From Halococcus salsus (GTDB lineage Archaea > Halobacteriota > Halobacteria > Halobacteriales > Halococcaceae): 64,000 nt of DNA. The position numbers were made by a program, and so were the translations under genes. The DNA lies in contig NZ_JAAAJC010000007.1 in the NCBI RefSeq assembly GCF_009900715.1, forward strand, positions 1 to 64,000, in the 5' to 3' direction. Below are positions 1-8,647 of this stretch, piece by piece (the stretch's first letter is position 1; every line of letters begins with the position of its first letter). The notes under the pieces were generated by a model that was not told the origin of the DNA, searched no databases, and was given only the letters and a program-made list of their open reading frames with translations.

Positions 1-253
1 AGAACTGCGAAGCAGTTCTGATTAGCACACAAAATCGCTCCGCGATTTTGGGACGAGTGAGCGAGCATCGCGAGCGAACGAGCGCAGCAAAAGGTGGGTA
101 CCGAACCACGGTCGTTCCGTTCGCTGTGCTCACTTCACTCCCTGATACGAATCCCGTCTCCGTCGTTCACCACGTCTCGCTGTCGCTCGCCTTCTCGCGG
201 GTCGGTGACACCCGCTCGAACGGTCCGTGGCGGCGAAGCCGCCACGCTGCTCA
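1..253. repeat. Repeat-rich spacer with three hairpins
   Basis: No credible gene is visible. Bases 1-19 form a hairpin with 8-bp arms AGAACTGC/GCAGTTCT around GAA; 31-49 form AAAATCGC/GCGATTTT around TCC; 227-245 form GTGGCGGC/GCCGCCAC around GAA. Between them are short GAGCGAGC-like runs and, near 79-97, the reverse complement of a motif (CCCACCTTTTGCTGCGCTC) found again at 35020. The long open frames crossing this region have no recognisable protein content and look like high-GC shadows. Confidence 0.6.
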
Positions 254-357
254 CGGGCACGACGGGATTCGAACCCGCGACCGTCGGATGACTCCCCATG
301 GCGCTATCGCGACACGGATAGAAGTCCGACGCTCTATCCGGACTGAGCTACGTGCCC
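254..357 (-). tRNA. tRNA-Arg (anticodon UCU) with a 29-nt intron
   Basis: Read leftwards, acceptor arm GGGCACG (357-351) pairs with CGTGCCC (261-255), with discriminator G at 254. The D arm GCTC...GAGC, anticodon stem TCGGA/TCCGA and T loop GGTTCGAATCC are all present. The anticodon TCT lies at 322-320. An insertion at 318-290 follows position 37, the canonical place for archaeal introns cut by the tRNA splicing endonuclease at a bulge-helix-bulge. Without the intron the cloverleaf is complete. Identity follows from the anticodon; intron borders are inferred from the loop. Confidence 0.93.
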
Positions 358-438
358 CGGATTCTGATTCGGCGGAACGGATAAAAGCGGTTGGGTCGAG
401 TGCGGAGGGCTTAACCCGGATTCCGGCCAATCGCGCCC

Positions 439-987
439 ATGCAGGTCATCGGCGTCGTCGGCCTTCCGGGCAGCGGCAAGAGCGAGGCCGCGACCGTCGC
501 ACGCGAACGGGGGGTTCCGGTGGTCACGATGGGCGACGTCATCCGGCAGGCGTGTCGCGAACGCGGGCTCGACCCCGCGGACCACCACGGCGCGGTCGCG
601 AAGGCACTCCGCGAGGAGGGTGGGCCGGGGGCCATCGCCGAGCGCTCGCTCCCGACCATCGAGGCCGCGCTCGACGACGCGGAGACCGTCCTCGTCGAGG
701 GGATCCGCTCCGATACCGAGGTGGAACGCTTCGAGTCGGCCTTCGGGGAGTCGTTCACGCTGGTCGCCATCGACGCCCCGTTCGACACGCGGGCCGACCG
801 AATCAGCGCCCGTGGACGCGATACACCCGTCGAGAAGGGCGGCGAGAGCCTCGCGGCCCGCGACGAGCGCGAGCGCGGGTTCGGGATGGACGCCGCCATC
901 GAGCGCGCCGACGTCGTGATCGAGAACACGGATACCCTCGCGGCGTTCCACGGGGAGATCCGCGGACTCCTGACGGAGGAACCATGA
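439..987 (+). CDS. UPF0200-type P-loop nucleotide kinase-like protein
   Basis: The 182-residue protein has Walker A GLPGSGKS at residues 8-15 and the fold of dephospho-CoA kinase/adenylate kinase relatives (archaeal UPF0200 family, AAA_18-like). It probably binds ATP and phosphorylates a small substrate, but the substrate is not settled by sequence. It overlaps the following UPF0201 gene by ATGA, the usual partnership in haloarchaea, so the two are likely co-translated. Confidence 0.85.
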   Translation: MQVIGVVGLPGSGKSEAATVARERGVPVVTMGDVIRQACRERGLDPADHHGAVAKALREEGGPGAIAERSLPTIEAALDDAETVLVEGIRSDTEVERFESAFGESFTLVAIDAPFDTRADRISARGRDTPVEKGGESLAARDERERGFGMDAAIERADVVIENTDTLAAFHGEIRGLLTEEP

Positions 988-1397
988 TCTACCGGGTCGA
1001 TATCGACGTGACTGCGCCGGTCCACGACACCGAGGTCACCGACCGGGTCGTCGACGCAGTCGAACGCCTCGTGCCGGAGGCCGACATCGAGCGCGCGCCC
1101 GGCGAGGTCCGGGCCGAGGCCCACAGTCTGGACCGGTTCTCCGAACTCCTCCACGAACAGGAGATCCTCGACAGCGCCCGCAACGAGTTCGCCGCCGGTA
1201 CCCAGGGCGAGGTCATCGAGTTCGTGTTGAAGAAACAGCCCGCCTTCGTGGGCGTGGTCAACTTCGCGGTGGGCGATCCCGACGAACTCGGCGGGATCCG
1301 CTTCGAGGTGCACGTCCACGAGCCCTCGGTCGCCGCGTACATCGACCACGTCGCGCCGCCGACCGAGGACGGCACGCCGCTCGAACGGGACGACTGA
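984..1397 (+). CDS. UPF0201 family RNA-binding-like protein
   Basis: A 137-residue acidic protein starting at an ATG that overlaps the stop of the UPF0200 gene. It matches the archaeal UPF0201 (DUF54, coaE-operon) family in size, its early Y-V-D-I segment and the GEV-AEA segment near residue 39. The family fold resembles ribosomal L5-like RNA-binding domains, so RNA binding is suspected but unproven. A very long open frame running into it from upstream crosses the tRNA and is not a gene. Confidence 0.85.
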   Translation: MIYRVDIDVTAPVHDTEVTDRVVDAVERLVPEADIERAPGEVRAEAHSLDRFSELLHEQEILDSARNEFAAGTQGEVIEFVLKKQPAFVGVVNFAVGDPDELGGIRFEVHVHEPSVAAYIDHVAPPTEDGTPLERDD

Positions 1398-1433
1398 CCA
1401 CAGCGGCTTTGCGTCCCGACGGGAACGGGTCGT

Positions 1434-2075
1434 ATGTCCACGGCCGTCTTCTTCGACCTCGACGGAACGCTCCTCGAATTCACGGAACCCTACCGCGAGG
1501 TAATCGAAGCGACGCTGCACGCGTGCCTCGGCCGTTCGACGCCACCACTGGTCGAGACGTACAACGAGACCTTCTACGAGGCGTTCGTGGCGACCGAACC
1601 GGAGCCGTATCGGCACGGAATGCGGGCGGTTCGCGCGGAAGCGGAGAGCGACGTCGCCCCCGAGGCGCTCGTCGCCGAGTTGTGCGAACGGGAGGTGGCG
1701 ATGACGGCCGTGAACGATGGCGCTCGAACGCTGACCGAGTCGCTCGCGGAGCGCCATCACCTCGGGGTCATCACGAACGGCGTGCCGGAGTGGCAACGAG
1801 CGAAGCTCGCCCATCACGACCTGCTCGAACGCTTCGAGGCAGTGGTCACGTCGTACGAGGCCGGCGCGCACAAACCCGACCCAGCGCCGTTCGAGCTGGC
1901 GAGAGAGCGCGTCGACGCCGACACCTACGTGATGATCGGCGACGACTACGAGGCGGATGTGGAGGGTGCCAAGCGAGCGGGTTTCGTCCCGATTCATCTC
2001 AACCCCGAGGCAACGACCGGAACGCAGGTCCGCGACCTCGGGTCGCTCACGAACCTGCTTGATTCGCTAGCCTAA
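1434..2075 (+). CDS. HAD-superfamily phosphatase
   Basis: 213 residues with HAD motif I FFDLDGT (Asp8 nucleophile, Asp10 acid/base), motif II ITNG near residue 117, a Lys in the HKPDP segment and motif IV GDDYEAD. The long insert after motif I is a helical C1 cap, as in phosphoglycolate phosphatase or haloacid dehalogenase relatives. Substrate unknown. Its stop overlaps the convergent oxidoreductase gene by four bases. Confidence 0.88.
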   Translation: MSTAVFFDLDGTLLEFTEPYREVIEATLHACLGRSTPPLVETYNETFYEAFVATEPEPYRHGMRAVRAEAESDVAPEALVAELCEREVAMTAVNDGARTLTESLAERHHLGVITNGVPEWQRAKLAHHDLLERFEAVVTSYEAGAHKPDPAPFELARERVDADTYVMIGDDYEADVEGAKRAGFVPIHLNPEATTGTQVRDLGSLTNLLDSLA

Positions 2076-3136
2076 CCGTCGAAGCCGCTCACGAATATCA
2101 CGAGCCACTCGCCGAGGTCGCGCTGACGGGTAATTTCGACCGCCTCGACCCACTTCACCCACTGGAAGCCGCGGCGGCCGGGGGCCACCAGCCGAAGCGG
2201 GTAGCCGTGGCCGTGGTCGAGGCGCTCGTCGTCGACGTGGGTCGCGAGCAGCGCCTCGCGGGCCTCCTCGATCGGGAGGCTCCAGCGATAGCCGGTGACG
2301 GACCGGAAGGAAACCCATTCGACCCCCTCATCGGGTTCGACGGCATCGAGGAGGTCCCCCACTCGAACCCCGCGCCAGTCGTGGGTCGAGTACCAGCCGC
2401 TGGTACAGTCCAGCGTCGCCCGATCGCCGTTCTCGGGGTCGAGGTCGGGATAGGTGAGTTCGAGTTCTCGCTGGGCTTCACCCCCGATGCGGAGGGTCCA
2501 GGTGTCGGGATCGATGGGCTCCGGGTCGTCGGCGACCCAGCTCGTGACCGGAAAGGCGTTGCCGGCGTCGGAGCCCTCCTCCGTCGAACCGGTGAAGCGG
2601 TGGTCCTCGCCACCGGTTTCGAGCACGCGGTTCGCCGTCCGCTGGAGCCGCCACATCAGTGCGCCGAAGCCCACCACGGCGAGGGAGGACATCGCGGTCC
2701 GTCGACCCTCGAAGTCGCGGGTGCTCGGAAGCCGGAAGCGGCTTCGGAGGTGGACGAGCAGGACGGGCACCACGAGCGCGCCGAGGACCATGTGGACGAA
2801 CAGGAGCGGCCACGGGCCGAGGCGGGGGGTCACGCCGAACGACCAGACCGCGCCGGTGGCGAGCGCCGCCACGGCGAGGAGGGCCAAGAGGATCGAAACC
2901 GGGGTGTGACGGTCCCAGGCCCGTCGCATCGTGACCCGTGGCCGAACCCGCCGGAGTTTCCAGAAGAGGAGCAGGACGAGCGCCAGCCCGCCCGCGCCGT
3001 GGAGGGCGAACACGACGGCATCGGCCGGACGACCCGATATCAGGGTCAGGAGACCGGTCGCGGCGACGAACCCCACGGTGACGAGGATCGACCAGTCGAC
3101 CAGCCGTGGCGGGAGTTCGAACCGCGAGCGCGCCAT
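2072..3136 (-). CDS. Membrane-anchored molybdopterin-dependent oxidoreductase
   Basis: 354 residues. The first about 135 contain four hydrophobic segments (near 14-34, 41-60, 80-100 and 108-130) with several His, like a cytochrome b561/YedZ-type anchor. The C-terminal half (about 190-354) is a sulfite-oxidase/YedY-like molybdopterin domain with the putative Mo-ligating Cys244 in LDCTSGWYS and a PLRLVAPG segment. This looks like a natural fusion of membrane and catalytic parts of an MsrP/YedY-type system. Which side of the membrane the catalytic domain faces is not shown; no Tat signal is present. Confidence 0.82.
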   Translation of the reverse strand: MARSRFELPPRLVDWSILVTVGFVAATGLLTLISGRPADAVVFALHGAGGLALVLLLFWKLRRVRPRVTMRRAWDRHTPVSILLALLAVAALATGAVWSFGVTPRLGPWPLLFVHMVLGALVVPVLLVHLRSRFRLPSTRDFEGRRTAMSSLAVVGFGALMWRLQRTANRVLETGGEDHRFTGSTEEGSDAGNAFPVTSWVADDPEPIDPDTWTLRIGGEAQRELELTYPDLDPENGDRATLDCTSGWYSTHDWRGVRVGDLLDAVEPDEGVEWVSFRSVTGYRWSLPIEEAREALLATHVDDERLDHGHGYPLRLVAPGRRGFQWVKWVEAVEITRQRDLGEWLVIFVSGFDG

Positions 3137-3178
3137 CGTTTCCGGTAGGGCTTCCGACGGGTTAACCCCCGCGACGAC

Positions 3179-3748
3179 TCACGCGGCTCCGTACCCCCAG
3201 AGACCGGTTCCGTTGCGCTGGGCACGCGTCTCGGCCCGTTCGAACGCATCGGTGCGCGTCAGCGGCGCGTCGTAGAACCGGGCGTAACCCCGGACGAGGA
3301 GCTGTCGGTTGAACGGTTGCCCGTCGACGCGGACGTAGACCAACAATCGGCCGTAGCTCCCGCGGGTGTCGGCGGCCGGGTCGAGCGCGACCGTGACCTG
3401 CCGACCGTCGAGTTCGTCGGCGGCGAACGCGCTCGCGTTCTCGCCCCAGCCGTGAAGCCAGTCCGCGCCGGCCTCGGTGTCGGGGACCCCCTCGAACTCG
3501 TCGGGCGTGTTCTCGCCGTAGACCTCGGGTGTATCGACCCCGAGGAGCCGAACGGTGTCGGCCGTGCCGTTCGCGAAACGCACGTCCATCGTGTCGCCGT
3601 CGATCACGTCGGTGACCGTGACAGTCCACGAGCTCCCGTCGGCCGAGCCCGACGTCGACCCGGCGGATCCGGGACTCGTCGGGCCCGTGAGTCCGCTACA
3701 GCCGGCGAGTACGACGAGGAGACAGACCAGCGGCACGGTCGCTTTCAC
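3179..3748 (-). CDS. Secreted lipoprotein nuclease (SNase/TNase fold)
   Basis: 189 residues with an N-terminal lipobox (LVVLAGC, Cys17), a Ser/Gly/Thr-rich linker, then a thermonuclease domain from about residue 42. Family hallmarks are VIDGDT, RLLGVDTPE and DTRGSYGRLLVYV, containing the Arg and Glu residues used for Ca2+-dependent phosphodiester cleavage. It is probably anchored outside the cell and degrades extracellular DNA or RNA. Confidence 0.88.
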   Translation of the reverse strand: MKATVPLVCLLVVLAGCSGLTGPTSPGSAGSTSGSADGSSWTVTVTDVIDGDTMDVRFANGTADTVRLLGVDTPEVYGENTPDEFEGVPDTEAGADWLHGWGENASAFAADELDGRQVTVALDPAADTRGSYGRLLVYVRVDGQPFNRQLLVRGYARFYDAPLTRTDAFERAETRAQRNGTGLWGYGAA

Positions 3749-3816
3749 GGCTCACCCACTCCCGAGGACGTGCTGAAACCGATGGAACCGGCAGGGAACG
3801 CCGCGGGATCGGTCGC

Positions 3817-4374
3817 TCAGACCACGACCTGGACGACCGCGAACAGCACCAAGACACCCAGAACGTCGGAGACGTTCGTCACGACCGGGATCACGACGTC
3901 GTCGGGGTCGAGGCTGAATCGGTAGGCGAGGTAGGTCGCGACCACGGTGACGAACACCGCGAGTACCGCGAGCACGGCCCCGCTCGTGGTCGCGACCACG
4001 AGAACCGTGACCAACGAGAGCGCGGTGCCCGAGAGGAGTTCGGAGAGGAGCCACGCGCCGGCACCCACGGCCGGAAACATGGTGAGCGAGAGCCCGACGG
4101 TGGCGAGCGCGTTGCCCGCGAGGGTCTCGTCCGTCGGCGAGAAGGAGAGCCGCCCGAGGTGGAAGGCCGTCGAGAGTCGCGCGGCGAGCACGCTCCCGAG
4201 GTTGCCCGCGGTGCCGATGGTGACCGGTACGAGCACGAGCAGCGAGGGATACCGGAGGAGGGTGGCCTGAAACGAGTCGAGGACCAGCCCGCTGCCGAGT
4301 TCGACCAGCGCGAGCACCACGAGCACCGGCACCGTGGCGCGAGTTATCGCCCGAACGGTCCACTCGGTCGGCAC
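3817..4374 (-). CDS. MgtE/SLC41-like membrane protein, half-size (second gene)
   Basis: 185 residues, GTG start directly after the TGA of the preceding paralog. About five hydrophobic helices with the LVLVPVTIGTAGNLGSVLAAR segment typical of the MgtE integral-membrane domain. It lacks the N-terminal regulatory and CBS domains of full MgtE. Together with its upstream partner it probably forms a heterodimeric divalent-cation (Mg2+) channel. Confidence 0.82.
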   Translation of the reverse strand: MPTEWTVRAITRATVPVLVVLALVELGSGLVLDSFQATLLRYPSLLVLVPVTIGTAGNLGSVLAARLSTAFHLGRLSFSPTDETLAGNALATVGLSLTMFPAVGAGAWLLSELLSGTALSLVTVLVVATTSGAVLAVLAVFVTVVATYLAYRFSLDPDDVVIPVVTNVSDVLGVLVLFAVVQVVV

Positions 4375-4959
4375 TCAGCCCCCACCCCCGCCGAGCGCGA
4401 GCACGATCCGGGCCGCGAGCAGGAGGAAGACGAGGCCGAAGACGTCGCCCGTCGTCGTCACCACCGGGCCGACGATGGTGTCGGGGTTGTAGCCACGCCG
4501 ATAGCCCGCGAACACCACGACGACCACCGCCGTCGTCAGCACCGCGCCCGAGAGGAGCCCCGCGATGACGGCGACGCCGACCAGAGTGGTGACGGGGGCC
4601 GAGGGCCGACCGAGGACCCCGAGGATGACGTAGGCCGCGACGGCAGCGAAACTGCTCACCATCAGCCCGTTCGTTATCGCGGCCACGATGGCCGCGACGA
4701 GGCGGTCGTCGCCGGCCCCGACCCGGGGTTCGATCAACCCCTGGTGGAGCGCGGTGGCGAGCCGCGCGCCGAACGAGCCGTAGACGTTCCCCCGGGTGGC
4801 GAGCAGCGCCGGCACGAGCACCAAGAGCCCGTCGATCATCCGGAGTTCGGTCCGCATCCCGCCGAGGACGACGCCCGCGACGAGGCCACCGACCAGGCTC
4901 GCCGACAGCGCCGGCAGCGCCTCACGGTAGGCCTCGCGCGCGACCTCGACGATACTCAT
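4375..4959 (-). CDS. MgtE/SLC41-like membrane protein, half-size (first gene)
   Basis: 194 residues from ATG at 4959. It has the paired helical hallmark LVLVPALLATRGNVYGSFGARL, matching the second half encoded immediately downstream. Upstream in-frame codons to 5067 are open but enter the srp54 end; a T-rich TATA-like element on the minus strand at 4985-4990 lies 27 bases before this ATG, supporting the shorter start and a leaderless transcript of both genes. Confidence 0.82.
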   Translation of the reverse strand: MSIVEVAREAYREALPALSASLVGGLVAGVVLGGMRTELRMIDGLLVLVPALLATRGNVYGSFGARLATALHQGLIEPRVGAGDDRLVAAIVAAITNGLMVSSFAAVAAYVILGVLGRPSAPVTTLVGVAVIAGLLSGAVLTTAVVVVVFAGYRRGYNPDTIVGPVVTTTGDVFGLVFLLLAARIVLALGGGGG

Positions 4960-5011
4960 CACCCGAGAGAACCGCCGCCAGCGGTAAAAACTCGTTCCGT
5001 TGGCTACCGCC

Positions 5012-6418
5012 TCAGCCGAACGGGCCGCCACCGCCGCCCATGCCACCCATCCCGCCCATGCCGCCACCGCCGCCGTCGCCCTGCTCCATCCGCTTCATCA
5101 TCCGCTGCATGTCGGCGTCGCCCATCCCCTGGAACTGCTTCAGGGTGCGTTCCATCATCCGGTGTTGTTCGAGGAGTTCCCGAACGCGTTCTTCGGGCTG
5201 GCCGCTCCCGCGGGCGATCCGGCGGGTCTGGCTCGCGCCCACCGAACGGGGATTTTCGAGCTCCGAATCCGTCATCGAGTCCATCACGACGTCGAAGCTC
5301 CGCATTCGGTCCTGGGTGACGTCCATCGCGTCGTCGGGGAGCTGGTCCTTCAGCCCGCCCCCGAGTCCAGGGATCATATCGAGGACCTGGTCGAGTGGCC
5401 CCATCTTGTTCATCGCGTCCATCTGGTGGCGCATGTCCTTCAGGGTGAACTGGCCCTGGAGGATGTCCTCGGGGTCCCAGTCCTCCTCGTCGTCGGTGGT
5501 CTCCATCGCGCGCTCGACCCGCTCGGCGAGCTGCTTGAGGTCGCCCATCCCGAGCAGTCGGGAGATGAAGCCGTTGGGCTCGAACCGCTCGACGTCCTGT
5601 ACCGTCTCGCCGGTTCCCAGAAACGCGATCGAGGAGTCGGTCTCGTTGACGGCGGTCAAGGCCCCACCACCTTTCGCGGTCCCGTCGAGCTTGGTGATGA
5701 CCACGCCATCGATACCGATGGCGTCCTCGAAGCGCCGGGCCTGGTCCTTCGCCCCCTGCCCGATCGCGGCGTCCATCACCAGCAAACTCCGGTCGGGTTC
5801 GACGACGTCGTCGATCGCGCGGATCTCGTCGATCAGGTCGTCTTCGAGCGCGTGCCGTCCCGCGGTATCGACGATCTTGACCTCGGCTTCGTCGGCGGCT
5901 TCGAGTCCCTCGCGGGCGATCTCGACCGGGTCGTCGCTATCGGGGTCGCCGTAGAAGGTGACCTCCGCGCGTTCGGCCATCTGCTTCGACTGGTCGTAGG
6001 CCCCCGGCCGGAAGGTGTCGGTCTGGATGACGGCGGGCCGGAGGCCCTTCTTCGAGAACCACCACGCCATCTTCGCGGCGGTGGTGGTCTTCCCCGAGCC
6101 CTGGAGCCCCGCGAGCAGGATGGTCTGGGATTCGAGCGGGAGATCCGTGCTCTCCCCGACGAGATCGACCATCTCCTCGTAGACGATCCGGAGGACGAAG
6201 TCCCGAGCCGTCGTCCCCCCTGGCGGTTCCTCGTTGAGCGCACGGTCCTCGATCCGGTCGGAGAGGTCCATCACGAGGCTGATCTCGACGTCGGCTTGGA
6301 TCAGCGAGCGCTGGATCTCCCGGACGACCTCCTCGACGTCGTCGGCGTCGAGGCGGGTCTTGCCCTGGAGTCGGTTGAGGGTTCCCCGGAGGGAACTCCC
6401 GAGGTCGTCGAGTACCAT
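5012..6418 (-). CDS. srp54: Signal recognition particle 54 kDa protein
   Basis: 468 residues, the usual archaeal SRP54 length. The N domain is followed by the GTPase domain with G1 GLQGSGKTT (near residue 109), a DTAGRH segment, [13 protein letters not shown], and a C-terminal methionine-rich M domain that binds signal peptides and 7S RNA. The tail is a Gly/Met repeat ending GGGPFG. It directs nascent membrane and secreted proteins to FtsY, encoded about 2.2 kb downstream. Confidence 0.97.
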   Translation of the reverse strand: MVLDDLGSSLRGTLNRLQGKTRLDADDVEEVVREIQRSLIQADVEISLVMDLSDRIEDRALNEEPPGGTTARDFVLRIVYEEMVDLVGESTDLPLESQTILLAGLQGSGKTTTAAKMAWWFSKKGLRPAVIQTDTFRPGAYDQSKQMAERAEVTFYGDPDSDDPVEIAREGLEAADEAEVKIVDTAGRHALEDDLIDEIRAIDDVVEPDRSLLVMDAAIGQGAKDQARRFEDAIGIDGVVITKLDGTAKGGGALTAVNETDSSIAFLGTGETVQDVERFEPNGFISRLLGMGDLKQLAERVERAMETTDDEEDWDPEDILQGQFTLKDMRHQMDAMNKMGPLDQVLDMIPGLGGGLKDQLPDDAMDVTQDRMRSFDVVMDSMTDSELENPRSVGASQTRRIARGSGQPEERVRELLEQHRMMERTLKQFQGMGDADMQRMMKRMEQGDGGGGGMGGMGGMGGGGGPFG

Positions 6419-6778
6419 TTGCCACCACTACGCCGTGTGGTTCCTAAAGCCCTTCTGGACACCCACTTTTTTCGAGGAGTGGTGGCCGACCAGCGGGAGG
6501 CCACCCGACGAAGGAAAACCTGTCTTGCTGAGCGTAGCGAAGCAAGGCTCGGAGGACGCGAAGCGTCCTCCGGTGGACTAAAAAGGCCGCTCACTCGGCC
6601 TCCGGCCTCGTTCGCGGTACAATCACTAACACTCCCGCCACCGCCCCACACCGTCCACACGCCTCCCCAACCGACTGCGCTCCTCGCTCGTTTCACTCGC
6701 TGCGGTGCTCATCCCTCGCACAATGTCCGCGATCGGCCCTCACTGTCGTTCGGACCGATCGCGAGCGCGCGCCGACCG
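6419..6778. repeat. Intergenic repeat element, copy A, with GCGAAGC hairpin
   Basis: No gene. Bases 6551-6573 form a hairpin (GGAGGACGC/GCGTCCTCC around GAA). From 6591 to 6772 is one copy of a dispersed element: it contains CCACACGCCTCCCCAACCGA at 6655-6674 and ends in a stem GCGATCGG (6729-6736)/CCGATCGC (6755-6762) followed by GCGCGCGCC. A near-identical copy lies at 35113-35310. The region separates the srp54 start from the end of the isochorismatase-like gene. Confidence 0.75.
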
Positions 6779-7336
6779 CTACAGCAACGCGTCGGCCTCT
6801 ACAATCGTCGCGAACTCGCCGTTGAGGTGGGCGAGCGCGAGGCGGTGGCTCTGCTCGGCATCGTAGGTCGCACCGTCGTAGCCGACCCGCTCGTGGGTCG
6901 CGGTCGCGTCGGCCACCACGACCACCCGAAAGCCGAGGTTCGCGGCCATCCGGACGGTGGTCGAGACACAGTGGTCGGTCGTGAGGCCCACGACCACGAG
7001 GGTGTCGTAGCCCGCCTCCCGGAGTCGGGCTTCGAGGTCGGTCCCGACGAACGCGCTGTTGACCGACTTCTCGACCGCTGGCTCGCCAGCCTCGGGTTCG
7101 GCCACGGACTTGAACGCGTTCCCAGGTCTCTCGGGCCGGAGGGGCGAGTCGGGTTCGGTCGAGCAGTGCCGGACGTGGATCACCGGGCGCTCGGACCGTC
7201 GCCACGTGGCGAGGAGGCCGCCGATACGCTTCTCGCAGTCGGGGTTGTTCCGCTCGCCCCAGCCCGGTTCCTCGAACCCCTGCTGGACGTCGACCACGAG
7301 GAGGACGGCGTCGTCGGGAAGCGTCTCGTGGCTCAT
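6779..7336 (-). CDS. Isochorismatase-family cysteine hydrolase
   Basis: 185 residues. The triad of the family is visible: Asp in VVDVQQGF (near residue 17), Lys in VEKSVNSAF and nucleophilic Cys in TTDHCVSTTVRMAA. This fits nicotinamidase or isochorismatase-like amidohydrolases; the substrate cannot be told. The ATG at 7336 overlaps the TGA of the upstream YqcI/YcgG gene, so the two form a coupled pair. Confidence 0.87.
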   Translation of the reverse strand: MSHETLPDDAVLLVVDVQQGFEEPGWGERNNPDCEKRIGGLLATWRRSERPVIHVRHCSTEPDSPLRPERPGNAFKSVAEPEAGEPAVEKSVNSAFVGTDLEARLREAGYDTLVVVGLTTDHCVSTTVRMAANLGFRVVVVADATATHERVGYDGATYDAEQSHRLALAHLNGEFATIVEADALL

Positions 7337-8090
7337 GGTTTCGTGATTTCGAGTGGACAGACCTCGTGACTCTCCCCGGCGGCCTCGGGCAGGAGGTACT
7401 GTTTCCACTCGCGGTCGTCGGGATTCCCCCAGTCGCCGAGGTCGGCGTGGGGACAGACCGCGTCGTACTCGTCGGCACGCTCGCGGATGACCTCGCGCGC
7501 CCGCCGGCCCGCCGCGGTGTCGCCGGTGATCCCCTCGAAGATCGCCCGCGGCTGGAAGGTGATCTCTAGCCCGTGCGGGTTGTGGCGGCTCCGGCGCTCC
7601 TCGTAGAACGGCGCGCGCGCCGTCGGGAACATCGCCACTCCGCCGAAGCAGAACTCCCAGTGGGGGTCGTCGGGGTCGGCCGGGATCTCGTAGGGCCACG
7701 GCTCCGGGTCGGTGTCGTGGAGGTACTGCAGCACCCCCCAGAGTCGCTCGCCGTACTCGGCTTCGGTCAGCGGGGTTTCGGGCGGCGCGAAGAAGACCAC
7801 GAGCGAGACGCGTTCACCCAAGGAATCGAAGGTCTTCGCGTACTCGTACAGCGTCTCCCGGAGTTCCGTGAGTGCGTCCTCGTCCGTCGTCGATTCGCAG
7901 AACGCGTAGCGCGCCATCCCGGTCGCCTCGCTCTCGACCCGAAGTAACAGGGAAAGGGCGCGTCGGTGTCGAGCATCGTCGCCCGAAAGGTTTCGTACTG
8001 CTCGACCGCCCACGCGGGCAGTTCGTCGGTGTCGATCCAGTCCCGGAGGGTCGACTGGTCGAGATATCCGCTCGGGAGCGAACCGCTCAT
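7333..8090 (-). pseudogene. YqcI/YcgG-family gene with an apparent one-base frameshift
   Basis: The N-terminal part (about 50 residues from ATG 8090, ending DAPFPCYFG) and the remaining about 200 residues (from VESEATGMARYAF onwards) are in different frames. They join at the CCC run 7938-7940 if one more G is present on the coding strand. The joined product matches the YqcI/YcgG family, including PCYFG and CFGGVAMFPTARAPFY. It is either a sequencing error, a true inactivation, or programmed slippage; the intact downstream frame argues that any lesion is recent. Confidence 0.75.
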
Positions 8091-8157
8091 ACAGTCGGTT
8101 TCGTGGCTCGTACGCGTATGTCTTCCGATTCCGGCGACGAGAATCGACCGTTCGGTC

Positions 8158-8646
8158 TCAGATCAGCCCAACGAGACGAAGGACGACGGCGGTCGAACCG
8201 GCACCGAGGAGGAGAAGGAGGGCGTTCGCACCCCCGTTCGCGGCGGTCACGAGACCGAGCGAGTAGCGCCGCGACGAGACCGGCCAGAACGGGGCGATCC
8301 CCATCGGCGTCAGCCAGTCCGCGAACAGGTGGGCGAGGACGACCAACGCGCCGAGGAAACCACCGAAGCCCGCGAGGAGGCGTGGCCCGAACCCGACGAG
8401 TCGCGTCCCGAGAACCCAGCCGCCCGCGCCGCAAGCGAGCCCGAAGAGAATGGCGAACGCCAGCGTGTGGGTCGCACCCCGGTGGGTGAGCAACCGGGTC
8501 CGCATATCGAGGTCGGGCACCATCGCGAACCAGACCACGACGACGAACCCCGCGACGGCCAGCGCGACCCGACCCGCAGAAAGCAGGAAGTAGCTGACCG
8601 GCGCGTAGCACAGCAACCCGACGCCGACGTGGCCCGGGCGGTACAC
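8158..8646 (-). CDS. Membrane-bound metal-dependent hydrolase-like protein (YdjM/DUF457 type)
   Basis: 162 residues from GTG 8646, directly after the ftsY stop. Four or five hydrophobic helices carry clustered histidines: HVGVG at the start, HRGATHTLAF near residue 60 and HLFADWLTPMG near 115, the pattern of the LexA-regulated YdjM family. The biochemical activity of the family is not firmly known. It is probably co-transcribed with ftsY. Confidence 0.8.
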   Translation of the reverse strand: MYRPGHVGVGLLCYAPVSYFLLSAGRVALAVAGFVVVVWFAMVPDLDMRTRLLTHRGATHTLAFAILFGLACGAGGWVLGTRLVGFGPRLLAGFGGFLGALVVLAHLFADWLTPMGIAPFWPVSSRRYSLGLVTAANGGANALLLLLGAGSTAVVLRLVGLI

Positions 8647-8647
8647 C

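Noticed and set aside
48-1397. A 449-codon open frame on the plus strand
   Set aside because: It crosses the tRNA and the UPF0200 gene in another frame and only its last 137 codons (from 984) are a real protein; the rest is Arg/Gly-rich shadow sequence.
6591-6772. Insertion sequence or MITE with defined terminal inverted repeats
   Set aside because: The repeat copies lack clear terminal inverted repeats and target-site duplications that I can see, and no transposase is present, so they are reported as a dispersed element only.
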